Shown: piece by piece, positions 15,505 to 25,363 of the stretch | Position numbering within the stretch: the first letter of the stretch is position 1 | Layout: the number at the start of each line of letters is the position of its first letter | Assembly (NCBI GenBank): GCA_020249285.1 | Contig: JADCFX010000017.1 | Location: 1 to 64,000, forward strand | Direction: 5' to 3' | DNA length: 64,000 nucleotides | Source of the DNA: Roseomonas sp. | Lineage (GTDB): Bacteria; Pseudomonadota; Alphaproteobacteria; Acetobacterales; Acetobacteraceae | The notes under the pieces: generated by a model | What the model saw: the letters and a program-made list of their open reading frames with translations, nothing else | Databases searched by the model: none | Told to the model about the DNA's origin: nothing | Made by a program: the position numbers and the translations under genes

Positions 15505-17196
15505 TTATCCATGCCTGAGTTCCGGGAAATCCTCCTCCCGATGCTCCCCCTCAGGCCTGATGCCGGCGGCGAAGCGCTTTTCCTCAAGCTGGCGGAGTTC
15601 CACGCGCCTGATCTTGCCTGAAATGGTTTTCGGCAATTCATGCACTTCAAGCCGCCGCACCCGCTTGAAGGGGGAAAGCCGCCCGCGCAGATGCTGGAAG
15701 ATGGATAGCATGGTGGCGGCGTTGGCCTCAGCGCCTGGGGCCAGCGCGATGAAGGCCTTGGGCACCGCCATGCGCATGGCATCCGGCGCCGGCACCACAG
15801 CGGCTTCCGCCACCGCCTCATGCTCGATCAGCACGCTTTCGAGTTCAAAGGGCGAAATCCGGTAGTCGGAGGCTTTGAAGACATCATCCGCCCGCCCGAC
15901 ATAGGTCAAATAGCCATCCTGATCGCGATTGGCGACATCGCCGGTGCGATAGAAAGTTTCGCCCGCTGGTAGGATGGCGCCATCATCGCCCTGATAGCCC
16001 ATCATCAGCCCGGTCGGCGCGGGGTTCAGCGCAATGCAGACCTCCCCTTCATCAGCCGGCTTATCATCGGGGTCGAGCAGCACAATCCGATAACCCGGCA
16101 GGGGCTTGCCCATGGAGCCTTCCTTCAAGGCCATGCCCGGCGGATTGCCGATCTGCGCCGTGGTTTCCGTCTGGCCGAAGAAGTCGCGGATGGTGAGCCC
16201 CCAGGCATCGCGCACCTGTTCGATGATTGCCGGGTTGAGCGGTTCCCCCGCACCCCCCACTTCGCGGAGCGCGGTGCGGAAAGATCTCATGTCTTCCTGC
16301 ACGAACATCCGCCAAACCGTGGGCGGGGCGCAAAGGCTGGTGACGCCATTGGCCGCAATCGCTTCCAGCATGCCGCGCGCATTGAAGCGTGGTTGATTGG
16401 CGATAAAGACCGTGGCCCCCGCATTCCAGGGCGCGAAAAGGCAGGACCAGGCATGCTTCGCCCAGCCAGGCGAGGAGATATTCAAATGCACATCGCCGGG
16501 CCGCAAGCCCAGCACGAACATGGTAGAAAGATGCCCCACCGGATAGGATTGATGGCTATGCAACACCAGCTTGGGCCGCGCCGTGGTGCCTGAAGTGAAG
16601 TAAAGCAGCAGCGGATCAGTCGCTTTGGTCGGGCCATCGAGGGTGAAGGTTTCGGCGCCCCGGTGCAGGCTTTCATAGGCAATCCAGCCCGCCGGTGCCG
16701 CGCCAACCGCAATGCGCGTGACACCCGCTTCCAGCCCGTCAAATTTCGGCGCATCGGCGGCATTGGCAACCACAAAGCGCGCGCGGCCTCTGGTAAAACG
16801 GTCCTTCAAATCATCGCCGGCGAGCAGCGTGGTGGCGGGGATCACCACCGCGCCGAGTTTCATCGCCGCCAGCATCACTTCCCACAGCGGCACAACATTG
16901 CCGAGCATCAGCAGAATGCGGTCCCCGCGCTTCACGCCAAGCGCGCGCAGCCCATTGGCGACGCGGTTGGAAGCGGCGGAAAGCCCGGCAAAGCTCACCT
17001 CGGCCGCGCCATCGCCGATGATTTTCAGCGCCAATTGCTGGCCCTGCGCGCCTTTGGCCAATTCGGCATCGAACCAATCGAGTGCCCAGTTGAAATCACC
17101 AAGTTCCGGCCAGCGGAAATCGCGATAGGCAGTCGCGTAATCGCCGCGCTGCGCCAGCAGGAAATCCCGCGCGGCCTTGAAGGCGGAATGGTTCAT
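15505..17196 (-). CDS. AMP-dependent acyl-CoA synthetase
   Basis: A 563-residue member of the ANL superfamily that activates a carboxylic acid as acyl-AMP and then acyl-CoA. Motifs in order are LLYFTSGTTARPKLVLHS (phosphate-binding, about residue 200), DFFGQTETT (A5), FYRTGDVANRDQDGYLTYVGRADDV split across the hinge and KTISGKIRR near the C-terminus, which carries the catalytic lysine. The N-terminal WFDAEL-type segment suggests the medium-chain or acetyl-CoA-synthetase-like subgroup. Substrate cannot be read from sequence. It is transcribed on the minus strand upstream of the small secreted protein; the Bug receptor upstream is 93 bases away and may be in the same unit. Confidence 0.87.
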   Translation of the reverse strand: MNHSAFKAARDFLLAQRGDYATAYRDFRWPELGDFNWALDWFDAELAKGAQGQQLALKIIGDGAAEVSFAGLSAASNRVANGLRALGVKRGDRILLMLGNVVPLWEVMLAAMKLGAVVIPATTLLAGDDLKDRFTRGRARFVVANAADAPKFDGLEAGVTRIAVGAAPAGWIAYESLHRGAETFTLDGPTKATDPLLLYFTSGTTARPKLVLHSHQSYPVGHLSTMFVLGLRPGDVHLNISSPGWAKHAWSCLFAPWNAGATVFIANQPRFNARGMLEAIAANGVTSLCAPPTVWRMFVQEDMRSFRTALREVGGAGEPLNPAIIEQVRDAWGLTIRDFFGQTETTAQIGNPPGMALKEGSMGKPLPGYRIVLLDPDDKPADEGEVCIALNPAPTGLMMGYQGDDGAILPAGETFYRTGDVANRDQDGYLTYVGRADDVFKASDYRISPFELESVLIEHEAVAEAAVVPAPDAMRMAVPKAFIALAPGAEANAATMLSIFQHLRGRLSPFKRVRRLEVHELPKTISGKIRRVELRQLEEKRFAAGIRPEGEHREEDFPELRHG

Positions 17197-17289
17197 GCCC
17201 CTATCCTCCCTGCCACACCCTTTGATGCGGCGTGTTTTTGTTTTCCGGCGAAGGCTAGACCGCCGCTATGCGCCGCGACAAGTTGCCCC

Positions 17290-18261
17290 TTATTCCACCT
17301 TGATCCCTGTTGCCGCCACCACGCGCTGCCATTGCGGCACATCGGTTTCCAGCAAGGCGGCCAATTCAGCCGGGCCGGTCAGCAAGGGCGTGGTGCCGGC
17401 GGCGGCGAAGCGCGCGCGCACATCGGGCAGGTCACGGATGCTGCCCAGCACCTCCGCCATGCGCGCGATGATGGCGGGCGGCGTTGCGCGGGGGGCGGCG
17501 ATGGCATACCAATTCAGCGCGACATAGCCGGGCACGATTTCAATGATGGCAGGTATGTCCGGCAGGGTCGGCAGGCGCCGCGGCCCCGCCACGCCCAAAA
17601 GCCGCGCGCGCCCGCCTTGCACATGCGGCAGGGTTTCCACAGTGCTTGCGAAAACCATGTCTATTTCGCCAGCGTAAAGCGCGGTCATGGCCGGGGCCGC
17701 CCCGCGATAGGATACATGGGTCAGGTCCAGATTGGCGGCCAGTGCGAAAAGCGCCCCCGAAAGATGATTGGAAGACCCAACACCGCCGCTGCCAAAGGTC
17801 AGCCGCCCCGGCGCGGCGCGGGCCGCGTTCAATACATCCTGCACGCTTTGGTAGGGGGACGTCGCGCGCACCACCATCGCCGTTGGAATATCCGCGACCA
17901 GGCTCACGGGCGCCAAGGCGGTGCGCGGGTCCAGCCCTCTATTCGGGTAAAGCGCGGGGACGGAAGCAAGCGAGGCGCTGGTCAGCACAAAGGCCGTGCC
18001 ATCGGGCGGCGATTGCACCACGGTATGAATACCAATGCTGCCGCCCGCCCCTGGGCGATTTTCGATAATGAAGGGCTGACCGAGTCTTTCCTTCAAATGC
18101 TCCGCCAAAAGCCGCCCTACCAGATCAATCGGCCCACCCGCACCAAAGGGGATGATGATCCGCACCGGCCGGTCCGGCCAAGGGGCTTGGGCATGGGCGC
18201 GCTGGATGAAGGGCAGGGCAAGGGCGCTGGCCAGCAGCGCGCGGCGTGGGGTTTTGGTCAT
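17290..18261 (-). CDS. Bug-family tripartite tricarboxylate transporter substrate-binding protein
   Basis: A 323-residue periplasmic receptor of the TctC/Bug family. The signal peptide is MTKTPRRALLASALALPFIQRAHAQ; the mature start WPDRPVRIIIPFGAGGPIDLVGR and the FIIENRPGAGGSIG block are diagnostic. It binds a carboxylate or related small metabolite. Start taken at 18261 with AGGAAG six bases upstream. There is no TctA or TctB membrane subunit in the window, which is common for the expanded Bug families of this group. The neighbouring acyl-CoA synthetase suggests the ligand is an organic acid, but this is only context. Confidence 0.87.
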   Translation of the reverse strand: MTKTPRRALLASALALPFIQRAHAQAPWPDRPVRIIIPFGAGGPIDLVGRLLAEHLKERLGQPFIIENRPGAGGSIGIHTVVQSPPDGTAFVLTSASLASVPALYPNRGLDPRTALAPVSLVADIPTAMVVRATSPYQSVQDVLNAARAAPGRLTFGSGGVGSSNHLSGALFALAANLDLTHVSYRGAAPAMTALYAGEIDMVFASTVETLPHVQGGRARLLGVAGPRRLPTLPDIPAIIEIVPGYVALNWYAIAAPRATPPAIIARMAEVLGSIRDLPDVRARFAAAGTTPLLTGPAELAALLETDVPQWQRVVAATGIKVE

Positions 18262-18325
18262 TCTGATGCTTCCTCCGCCCCCATTAAAGGCGGAACCGAT
18301 GCGCTTGGGAATAAGCGCGATGCAA

Positions 18326-18895
18326 TCAGACGCGCGGCAGATGCGCCGGAATACGCATGCCAAGGGAAAGCGGCACCGGCCAGATTTCCTCGATGGCGCG
18401 CAGCTTGCGGAAACCCGCCGCCAAATAGCCCGGCAGGGCACGCGGATGATCCGCATTGCAGGTATTCACCGTGACGGCAGGCAGGCCGATATGCCAGGCG
18501 GCATCCACCGCATGGCGCAGAAACGCAGCACCCATGCCAGTGCCAATCGCCCAGGGCACCAGCCCGAAATAGGAGAGGTTAGCCGCCTGCCCGGCGCGAT
18601 GATCAAGTTCATAAAACCCTGCTGGTTCGCCATCGCGCATCAGCACATGCAGGCTGACCGAAGGATGCGCCAGCAGGCCGGCCAATTCAGCATCTGAGGC
18701 AATACGGCGCATCCACCAAAGCCAGGGCTCACCAACCGTATTGTAGAGGTAACGATAGAAGGGCACGGAACAATGCCGCACGCGTTCCACCCGCGCATCG
18801 CCAGGCAAGGTCGCCGCGGGGCTGGTGGGCGGCGCATCCATGCGCAGGAAAGTCACCTGCACCTTCAAGCGCTGAACGGGTTCGGAGAGCTCCAT
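18326..18895 (-). CDS. GNAT-family N-acetyltransferase
   Basis: A 189-residue protein with the GNAT fold: SVSLHVLMRDGEPAGFYELD (beta strands 2-4), then YFGLVPWAIGTGMGAAFLRHAVD, which carries the acetyl-CoA pyrophosphate loop (Q/RxxGxG/A-like, here IGTGMG), and VNTCNADHPRALPGYLAAGF (strand 5 region). The ATG at 18895 is used; an upstream frame to 18961 adds residues unlike the family. Substrate unknown. It lies between the petC terminator and the Bug gene on the same strand. Confidence 0.75.
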   Translation of the reverse strand: MELSEPVQRLKVQVTFLRMDAPPTSPAATLPGDARVERVRHCSVPFYRYLYNTVGEPWLWWMRRIASDAELAGLLAHPSVSLHVLMRDGEPAGFYELDHRAGQAANLSYFGLVPWAIGTGMGAAFLRHAVDAAWHIGLPAVTVNTCNADHPRALPGYLAAGFRKLRAIEEIWPVPLSLGMRIPAHLPRV

Positions 18896-18960
18896 AACCC
18901 TGCCACTAGCAAAGATCGCGCAACGATGGAAACAGCCATGACGCTGAGGCAGCGCGGTCA

Positions 18961-18992
18961 CAAAAAAACACGCGCCCCGGAAGGGACGCGTG
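18961..18992 (-). terminator. Rho-independent terminator of the cytochrome bc1 operon
   Basis: On the minus strand CACGCGTCCC pairs with GGGGCGCGTG around a TTCC loop (18992-18969), followed by a run of seven T (18968-18962). This is a strong intrinsic terminator 28 bases after the petC stop. A second perfect hairpin, AGCGCTT-CTG-AAGCGCT (19020-19004), begins at the end of the stop codon region. Confidence 0.85.
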
Positions 18993-19019
18993 CCTTTTCT
19001 TACAGCGCTTCAGAAGCGC

Positions 19020-19787
19020 TTAGTGTTTGACGTCAGCCCAAACCTTGCGCTTCACCGCATAGGTCAACCCGGCCAAGATGGTCAGGAAGATGATGATCTT
19101 CACGCCCAAGGCGCGGCGCTGCTCAAGTTCCGGCTCCGCAGCCCATTGCATAAAGGTGCTGACATCATGCGCCATCTGTTCGACAGTGGCCGAGGTGCCA
19201 TCCGCAAATTCAACCTGATCAGGGTTGAGCGGCGCGCCCATGGCGATCGCGTGGCCTGGGTAGAACCTATTGTAATGCGCGCCATCAGCCAAAACAAAAC
19301 CTGGAGGCGGATCCTCATAGCCAGTCAGCAGCGCAAAAAGATAATCCGCCCCACCGGCCCGTGCCTTTGCTATGACGGAAAGGTCCGGGGGCGCCTTGCC
19401 ATTATTCGCGGCGGCAGCTGCGGCTTCATTGGGGAAGGGTCGGCGGAACCTATCCGAAGGGCGGCCCGGGCGTTCGAACATCTGGCCTTCATCATTCGGG
19501 CCATCCGTGATTTGAAACTGCGCCGCGATGGCTTCCACCTGAGCCTGGGTCAGCCCCAATTCGCTCAGATTACGATAGGCGACCAGCCGCATGCCATGGC
19601 AGGCCGCGCAGACTTCCTTATAGACCTGGAAGCCACGCTGCGCGCTGGCGCGATCATAGGTGCCGAAAATCCCATCGAAGGAGAATTTCCGGTCCGGGAT
19701 GGCAATCTCTCCCCCCGCCGCATGGGCGGGGGCGGCGGCGAAAAGGCCAAGGGCGAGGGCGAGGGCCTTGATTGAATGACGCAACAT
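19020..19787 (-). CDS. petC: Cytochrome c1 of the ubiquinol-cytochrome c reductase
   Basis: A 255-residue cytochrome c1. A signal peptide (MLRHSIKALALALGLFAAAPAHA) is followed by the haem-binding motif CAACH at about residue 54 and an amphipathic C-terminal tail with one membrane helix (VKIIIFLTILAGLTYAV). The haem ligand methionine is expected in the AIAMGAPLNP-type block. It passes electrons from the Rieske centre to soluble cytochrome c on the periplasmic side. Start at 19787, two bases after the cytochrome b stop. Third gene of petA-petB-petC. Confidence 0.93.
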   Translation of the reverse strand: MLRHSIKALALALGLFAAAPAHAAGGEIAIPDRKFSFDGIFGTYDRASAQRGFQVYKEVCAACHGMRLVAYRNLSELGLTQAQVEAIAAQFQITDGPNDEGQMFERPGRPSDRFRRPFPNEAAAAAANNGKAPPDLSVIAKARAGGADYLFALLTGYEDPPPGFVLADGAHYNRFYPGHAIAMGAPLNPDQVEFADGTSATVEQMAHDVSTFMQWAAEPELEQRRALGVKIIIFLTILAGLTYAVKRKVWADVKH

Positions 19788-19789
19788 GA

Positions 19790-21058
19790 TCAGGCCTTCT
19801 CCATCGGCTTGGCAGCCGCGCCCATGGGTAACGGCCCGCCCCCAAGCACCGGGCGGGATATACTTTCTGGCAGCGGCAAAGGCCGCTCCAACCGCGCCAG
19901 CAGCGGTAGGACCACCAGGAAGTAGGCGAAATAATAGGCGGTCGCGATACGCGCGATCAGCACATAGGTGCCTTCCGCCGGCTTCGCACCAACCCAGAGC
20001 AGCACAAGAAAGCAGGCCGTCCACAACAGGAAGAAAACGCGCGCCAGCGGACGGAACCGCATGGACCGCACCGGGGAACGGTCCAGCCAAGGCAGCACAA
20101 ACCAAATCAGGATCGAACCAAACATCAGCAGCACACCGCCAAGCTTATCCGGCACCGCGCGAAGGATCGCGTAATAGGGCAGGAAGTACCATTCCGGCAC
20201 GATATGCGGCGGTGTCACCAGCGGATTGGCCGGAATGTAATTATCCGGATGGCCCAGATAATTCGGCGCAAAGAACACCAGCACGGCGAAGACGATGAAA
20301 TATACCACCAAGCCCACGCTATCTTTCGCCGTGTAATACGGGTGGAAAGGCAGGGTATCCTGCGGGCCCTTGGGTTCGATCCCAAGCGGGTTGTTGGACC
20401 CGGTGATGTGCAGCGCCGCCACATGCAGGAATACCACGCCGAAAATCACGAAGGGCAGCAGATAATGCAGGCTGAAGAAACGGTTGAGCGTCGGGTTATC
20501 CACACTCATGCCGCCCCAGAGCAATTCTACGATATGGCTGCCCACCACCGGGAAGGCGCTGAACAGGTTTGTGATGACGGTGGCGCCCCAGAAGGACATC
20601 TGGCCCCAGGGCAGCACATAACCCATGAAGGCAGTCGCCATCATCAGCAGGAAGATCACGACCCCCAGCATCCACAGCAATTCACGCGGCGCCTTGTAGG
20701 AACCGTAATACATGCCACGGAAGATGTGGATATAGACCACAATGAAGAACATGCTGGCGCCGTTCATGTGAATATAACGGATCAGCCAGCCGAAATTCAC
20801 ATCGCGCATGATGCGTTCGACACTGTCGAAGGCAAGGCCGGTATGCGCGGCGTAATGCATGGACAGGAAAATCCCGGTCGCGATCATGATCATCAGCGTG
20901 ACCATGGCCAGCGCGCCGAAATTCCAAAAGTAATTGAAATTCCTCGGCGTTGGGAAGGTTCCGTATTCCTTCTGCATCATGGTGAAGACCGGCAAGCGCT
21001 GATCTACCCAGCGCACCACCGGATTCTTGAACTCGCTATTGTGCAACCCGATTGACAT
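19790..21058 (-). CDS. petB: Cytochrome b of the bc1 complex
   Basis: A 422-residue eight-helix membrane protein carrying haems bL and bH and both quinone sites. It begins [17 protein letters not shown]; the frame upstream of 21058 is open but not part of the gene. Helix B shows [15 protein letters not shown], the cd loop has [19 protein letters not shown], and the Qo-site motif is [13 protein letters not shown] (PEWY). Family length and motifs are complete. It is followed by petC with no gap and preceded by petA after ten bases, a three-gene operon. Confidence 0.95.
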   Translation of the reverse strand: MSIGLHNSEFKNPVVRWVDQRLPVFTMMQKEYGTFPTPRNFNYFWNFGALAMVTLMIMIATGIFLSMHYAAHTGLAFDSVERIMRDVNFGWLIRYIHMNGASMFFIVVYIHIFRGMYYGSYKAPRELLWMLGVVIFLLMMATAFMGYVLPWGQMSFWGATVITNLFSAFPVVGSHIVELLWGGMSVDNPTLNRFFSLHYLLPFVIFGVVFLHVAALHITGSNNPLGIEPKGPQDTLPFHPYYTAKDSVGLVVYFIVFAVLVFFAPNYLGHPDNYIPANPLVTPPHIVPEWYFLPYYAILRAVPDKLGGVLLMFGSILIWFVLPWLDRSPVRSMRFRPLARVFFLLWTACFLVLLWVGAKPAEGTYVLIARIATAYYFAYFLVVLPLLARLERPLPLPESISRPVLGGGPLPMGAAAKPMEKA

Positions 21059-21068
21059 GTTTTTTTCC

Positions 21069-21611
21069 TCAACCGATTCTGATCTTGGTATCGGATGTGA
21101 AGGCGTATTCCGGAACGTCAAGGTTCCGAGGCGCCGGTCCTTTGCGAATTCTGCCTGACGTGTCGTAATGGCTGCCATGGCAGGGACAGAACCAGCCGCC
21201 GTATTCGCCGCGCGCATCGGTGGCCCTTTGGCCCGTGGGCACGCAACCCAAATGGGTGCAAATGCCAACCAGTACCAGCCATTGATCCTTCTGCACGCGG
21301 GATTGGTCGGTGGCCGGATCGGGCAGGGAATTGGTCGGCACCGCGCGCGCTTCCTCGATTTCCTTGGCCGTACGGTTGCGCACGAACACCGGCCTGCCGC
21401 GCCACATCACGGTCACGGCCTGGCCTTCCGTGATCGGGGCCAAATCCACATCCGTGCTCGCCAGCGCCAGCGTATCCTTGGCGGGCTGCAAGGAAGCGAT
21501 GAAAGGCCAAGCAATGGCACCAACACCGACCGCGGTGAAAGCGCCGGTCACCAGCATCAGAAAGTCGCGTCGGGGCGCCCCGTCGGTCGCCGCGTGTCCG
21601 TTATCAGCCAT
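21069..21611 (-). CDS. petA: Rieske iron-sulfur subunit of the bc1 complex
   Basis: A 180-residue subunit with an N-terminal twin-arginine-type signal anchor ([24 protein letters not shown]) and the 2Fe-2S motifs CTHLGC and CPCHGSHY near the C-terminus, giving two Cys and two His ligands. The RRDF pattern fits Tat export of the folded cluster domain. The ATG at 21611 is used, with AAGGGG nine bases upstream; an ATG at 21620 is possible. First gene of the operon, divergent from hemF across about 200 bases. Confidence 0.92.
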   Translation of the reverse strand: MADNGHAATDGAPRRDFLMLVTGAFTAVGVGAIAWPFIASLQPAKDTLALASTDVDLAPITEGQAVTVMWRGRPVFVRNRTAKEIEEARAVPTNSLPDPATDQSRVQKDQWLVLVGICTHLGCVPTGQRATDARGEYGGWFCPCHGSHYDTSGRIRKGPAPRNLDVPEYAFTSDTKIRIG

Positions 21612-21811
21612 CCTCAACATCCCCTTGCGACGGGCGCCCCCTCTTGCCGAGGGCTCCGCTTCGCCGCACGATTTAGGTTCGCACCCTTGGAGTGCAATCT
21701 TCAAAACGCGATGGCGGCTCCGAAGGACCGGTCCCGCCACGAAACGGGGTCTTATAGTAGTAGGGTTTGCAAGGTGTAAATCCGCCCCAGAGTGTCAAAG
21801 GAAGCTAAGCC

Positions 21812-22705
21812 ATGGAAAAAAACGCCGACGGCCCTGGAAGCCATCCCTTCGTGGCCCCCGCCCGCGCCTGGTTTGAGGAATTGCGGGACCGGCTTTGCGC
21901 TGCCTTTGAAGCGATTGAGGATGATTTGGCCCAAGGCCCCCATACCGGCCTGCCGCCGGGGCGATTCGCCCGTACCGCCTGGGAAAGGCCGGAAGGCGGC
22001 GGCGGGGTCATGTCCGTCATGAAGGGGCGGGTGTTTGAAAAGGTGGGGGTGAATGTCTCGACCGTCTTTGGCGAATTCTCCCCCGAATTCCGCAAGCAAA
22101 TTCCGGGCGCCGAGGAAGACCCGCGCTTTCTGGCGACAGGTGTGTCCCTGGTGGCACATATGCAAAGCCCGCGCGTGCCGGCGGCCCATATGAATACGCG
22201 CTTCATCGTGACCCGGAATGCCTGGTTCGGCGGCGGGGGGGATATCACGCCCATGAAGCCCGAAGCGCCGGAAGCCCAGGCGGATGCGGCGGATTTCCAT
22301 GCGGCCTTCAAGGGCGCCTGCGACAAGCATGATGAGACCTATTACCCGCGCTTCAAGAAATGGTGCGATGAGTATTTCTTTCTGCCCCATCGCGGCGAAC
22401 CGCGCGGGCTTGGCGGCATATTCTATGATTGGCTGGGTGATCGCACGCCGGGCAAGGGGACCCACGCGGATTTCACCTTCACCCGCGATGTCGGGCTGGC
22501 CTTCCTGCAAGCCTATCCGGCCATTATCCGCAAGCGCATGCATGAAGCCTGGACCGAGGCCGAGCGGGAACATCAACTCATCCGCCGTGGGCGCTATGTG
22601 GAATTCAACCTGCTGCATGACCGGGGCACGATTTTCGGCCTGAAAACCGGGGGCAATGTGGAGGCGATTTTGATGTCCATGCCGCCGGCGGTGAAGTGGC
22701 CGTGA
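21812..22705 (+). CDS. hemF: Oxygen-dependent coproporphyrinogen III oxidase
   Basis: A 297-residue cytosolic enzyme that decarboxylates coproporphyrinogen III to protoporphyrinogen IX with oxygen, the late step of haem synthesis. Family blocks are plain: [32 protein letters not shown] and [22 protein letters not shown]. Length is complete. AAGGAAG precedes the ATG. It is divergent from the bc1 operon, so haem supply and a haem-rich respiratory complex are adjacent, a logical pairing but with no visible shared operator. Confidence 0.94.
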   Translation: MEKNADGPGSHPFVAPARAWFEELRDRLCAAFEAIEDDLAQGPHTGLPPGRFARTAWERPEGGGGVMSVMKGRVFEKVGVNVSTVFGEFSPEFRKQIPGAEEDPRFLATGVSLVAHMQSPRVPAAHMNTRFIVTRNAWFGGGGDITPMKPEAPEAQADAADFHAAFKGACDKHDETYYPRFKKWCDEYFFLPHRGEPRGLGGIFYDWLGDRTPGKGTHADFTFTRDVGLAFLQAYPAIIRKRMHEAWTEAEREHQLIRRGRYVEFNLLHDRGTIFGLKTGGNVEAILMSMPPAVKWP

Positions 22706-22710
22706 CCGGG

Positions 22711-24027
22711 TCACACCTTTCGCTTGCGCGGCCAGCACAACAGCGCCGCCACCGGCAATAGCCACATGATGCGCGCGCCATAGCGCGGATGGGGGGCGGA
22801 AAGACCGCCGCAAATCAGCGCATTGCCCAGCACCGCCGCCAGTACGAAAAGCGCCAAGGCCAAAGCCAGCCCCTGCCTGCGCCAGGCGCTCCACAGCAGC
22901 AGCGGCAGCGCCAGCAGCACCACCGGCAGATGGAATGGATTCAGCGGCATCACCGTTTCCTTCAGCACATCCTGCGCCTGACGCGCTTGATCAAAAGCGG
23001 CCAATTCGCGCGCCGAAAAAGTCTGTTCGATATGGGGGCGGATCGCGACGGCGAAATGCGCATTGTCCAAGGTGTCGCCAATGCCAAAGCTGCCGAGTTG
23101 CAGCAACATATTCGCCGCCATGGCGCGGGCCACGCCGAGCGGGTCGGCGCGCAAGGTCTCAGCCACAATCTGCCCGGCTTCCGGCGCCAGCATCGCACTG
23201 CCCAGAAAGCGCGACGCGCCCGCAGCATCGCGGTTCACCGGGCTATCCGGCGCCCAGAGGAAATCATTCGCCGGCATGGGCAGCCGCTCCGTGAAGGCGC
23301 AAAGATACCAGCCCGCATCAGGGCAGCGCGCCTTCAGCACCGCCGCCGCCGGGCCATCTTCCTGCAAACGCGCCAGCATAAAAACCGAGCCATAGGGTGA
23401 AAGCGCAACACGCCCATGGCCAATGGCATTGGTGACAAGCAGCGCAGCCACGGCAATCACCACCGGCAGCACCATCGCCAAAAGTCGTACCGGCCTGCGC
23501 CACAAGCGCAGCAGCAGCGCGACAACACATAACCCAAGCGCGAGCGGCAAATGCGCGAGATGCGCGGCAATACCGAGCGCCACCAGCGCCACCAGATAGC
23601 CACGCTCAAGCCGCGTCAACGCAGCGCCGCCAAAGCCCAGCAGGAACAGCCCCAGCACAACAATCGGCGCGAAAATATCAGGCATCAGCAGCGCGGCGCT
23701 GAAGGGGGCGGCGGTGGCCAGCGCGGCAAAGGCGCATAGCCCGATATGCCAAAGCGGCTGCGCATCACCACGCACCACGCGCAACGTCAGCCACAGCAGG
23801 TGGGACAGGATCAGGCCCTGCGCGATAACCGGCCCCCAAAGACTGATGCGCCAATGAAAGGCATGCAGGAATGGCCCATAGATAAAAGGCTTGTCCCACA
23901 ACATCAGTGGCCCAAGCGTTTGATGCAAAAACCCGCCACTATCGCTGAACAGCAGCGGGTAACCGTTGAAGAAGGCGGGCCAGATCAACAACAAGGCCCC
24001 GGTCAATACCGCCGCGCCGACCCTCAC
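22711..24027 (-). CDS. Polytopic membrane protein, glycosyltransferase-like, unknown function
   Basis: A 438-residue hydrophobic protein with about ten membrane segments. The N-terminal part, WPAFFNGYPLLFSDSGGFLHQ, has an acidic loop after the first helix reminiscent of the catalytic loop of GT-C or PMT-type glycosyltransferases (D in FSDSG), but no full family motif was recognised. A long polar loop sits at about residues 220-330. It overlaps the moaE stop by 4 bases and so is the last gene of the uvrC-pgsA-lipoprotein-moaD-moaE strand run. Function not assigned. Confidence 0.6.
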   Translation of the reverse strand: MRVGAAVLTGALLLIWPAFFNGYPLLFSDSGGFLHQTLGPLMLWDKPFIYGPFLHAFHWRISLWGPVIAQGLILSHLLWLTLRVVRGDAQPLWHIGLCAFAALATAAPFSAALLMPDIFAPIVVLGLFLLGFGGAALTRLERGYLVALVALGIAAHLAHLPLALGLCVVALLLRLWRRPVRLLAMVLPVVIAVAALLVTNAIGHGRVALSPYGSVFMLARLQEDGPAAAVLKARCPDAGWYLCAFTERLPMPANDFLWAPDSPVNRDAAGASRFLGSAMLAPEAGQIVAETLRADPLGVARAMAANMLLQLGSFGIGDTLDNAHFAVAIRPHIEQTFSARELAAFDQARQAQDVLKETVMPLNPFHLPVVLLALPLLLWSAWRRQGLALALALFVLAAVLGNALICGGLSAPHPRYGARIMWLLPVAALLCWPRKRKV

Positions 24028-24482
24028 CCCTGTTTCGCCGACCAGCGCGCGGCGGCGGCATCATCCTCTTCCTTCGCGGCCACCCAGCGCGCCGCGCCAT
24101 CCGCAAATTCCTCGCGCTTCCAAAAGGGCGCCTTGGTCTTCAGCCAATCAATGAGAAAGGCGCAGGCTTCCAGCGCGGCGGCGCGATGCGCGGAAGCCGT
24201 CAGCACCAGCACAATCGGGTCTCCGGGCAATATCCGGCCCATGCGATGGATCACGGTGCAGCCGGTCAGCGGCCAGCGCGCCTCAGCTTCGGTCGCAATC
24301 CGGGCAAGCGCACGTTCCGTCATGCCGGGGTAATGTTCCAGCACCAGCGCGCTCAGGCCATCATCGCCACGGCAGACGCCCAAAAAGCTGGCCACACCAC
24401 CAACATCAATCCGGCCCGCGGTCAGCGCCGCGCTTTCCGCCGCCATATCAAACAGCGCTTCCTGCACCAGAATGCGCGCCAT
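24024..24482 (-). CDS. moaE: Molybdopterin synthase catalytic subunit
   Basis: A 152-residue MoaE. It has the FLGVCRGDDG loop, LEHYPGMTERAL, HRMGRILPGDPIVLVLTASAHRAAALEAC and the catalytic-lysine segment LKTKAPFWKRE. It combines with thiocarboxylated MoaD to put two sulfurs on precursor Z in molybdenum cofactor synthesis. moaD lies three bases upstream in the same orientation. Family length is normal. Confidence 0.93.
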   Translation of the reverse strand: MARILVQEALFDMAAESAALTAGRIDVGGVASFLGVCRGDDGLSALVLEHYPGMTERALARIATEAEARWPLTGCTVIHRMGRILPGDPIVLVLTASAHRAAALEACAFLIDWLKTKAPFWKREEFADGAARWVAAKEEDDAAAARWSAKQG

Positions 24483-24485
24483 GGC

Positions 24486-24737
24486 TCAGCCCCCGGTCAC
24501 GGGCGGGAAGAAGGCAATCTCATCGCCGGCGGCCACGGGATGATCCGGCGTGGCGAAATCCTGATTGACAGCAGCGCGCACCTGCTTGGCATCGGCAAAG
24601 GCCGCCGCATGGCCAGGGCTGCGGGTCGCGAGCCAATCGCGCAAGCCAGCGACATCGCGCACCTCGGGCGGTGGTGCCACGTCTTCTTCCGCCATGCCGA
24701 TCTTCTGGCGCAGCCAGGCGAAATAAAGGACCCGCAT
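24486..24737 (-). CDS. moaD: Molybdopterin synthase sulfur carrier subunit
   Basis: An 83-residue ubiquitin-fold protein. It starts MRVLYFAWLRQKIG and ends in the Gly-Gly (PPVTGG) that is adenylated and thiocarboxylated to carry sulfur to MoaE. The AAGDEIAFFPPVTGG block is standard for the family. It sits directly before moaE in a conserved alphaproteobacterial arrangement with pgsA and uvrC. Confidence 0.92.
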   Translation of the reverse strand: MRVLYFAWLRQKIGMAEEDVAPPPEVRDVAGLRDWLATRSPGHAAAFADAKQVRAAVNQDFATPDHPVAAGDEIAFFPPVTGG

Positions 24738-24743
24738 GGCGCT

Positions 24744-25313
24744 TCAGCGTGGTGTGGGTACCGAGGTGATGCGCCCGCCCGGCCCGATAATCGTGGTGGT
24801 GCCGCCATCACGCACCGCAATGCCGCCACCCGCCGTGCCGGGCTGGTTGAAGACCTGCGTGCGGTCATTGCCGCCCGCCACAATACCGGCTGGCTGGCCA
24901 GGCGTGGCGGGGATCACGCTGCCTTCAACCCGCGGGGGCGGGGCGGATGGCATGGCGGAAGGTGTTGCGGCCGGCGGCGAAGGCGCACGCGGCGGCACGG
25001 ATGCCATGGGCGGTGGGGTAGAACTGCTGGCACGCGGTGTCACGCGCAACGGCGGCGGTGGCGGGGGCAGACGCAGCGCATCATCCGGCGTCATTTGCGT
25101 GGCGGGCGTCGCGGGGGCGCGCATCGCCGCATAATCCAGCGTTTCTGTGCGCAGCACTTCCTCGGTCGTATCCCCGCTTGTGACGCGCCGGACCGTCAGG
25201 CTGTCTATCTGGGGTATGGCGGCATTGCGACTGGTATTCCAGCTTGGCTGCCAATTCGGCCCACAGCCTTGCAGCGCCAGCATTCCCCCAATCAGCAAAA
25301 CAGAATGTCGCAT
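24744..25313 (-). CDS. Predicted lipoprotein, proline/alanine-rich
   Basis: A 189-residue protein starting MRHSVLLIGGMLALQGCG, a lipoprotein signal with lipobox LQGC and acylated Cys17. The rest is a short conserved-looking segment (IPQIDSLTVRRVTSGDTTEEVLRTE) and then a low-complexity region rich in Pro, Ala and Ser (about residues 85-130), likely disordered in the periplasm. No family is recognised. It is placed between pgsA and moaD in the same orientation. The ATG at 25313 follows GGGGAAAG. Confidence 0.6.
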   Translation of the reverse strand: MRHSVLLIGGMLALQGCGPNWQPSWNTSRNAAIPQIDSLTVRRVTSGDTTEEVLRTETLDYAAMRAPATPATQMTPDDALRLPPPPPPLRVTPRASSSTPPPMASVPPRAPSPPAATPSAMPSAPPPRVEGSVIPATPGQPAGIVAGGNDRTQVFNQPGTAGGGIAVRDGGTTTIIGPGGRITSVPTPR

Positions 25314-25363
25314 GGCTTTCCCCGCCTCTTTCTCGCTTAAGATGCGCTGCCCAGGGTTGAGAC

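Noticed and set aside
16663..18474. A 603-codon open frame on the plus strand
   Set aside because: It lies antisense to the acyl-CoA synthetase and the Bug receptor, both with full family motifs. Its product is Arg/Gly/His-rich with no domain. High GC causes such long antisense frames.
20204..21055. A 283-codon plus-strand frame
   Set aside because: It is exactly antisense to cytochrome b and His/Glu-rich without any family pattern.
21752..22894. A 380-codon minus-strand frame over hemF
   Set aside because: hemF on the plus strand has all its motifs; the antisense product has none.
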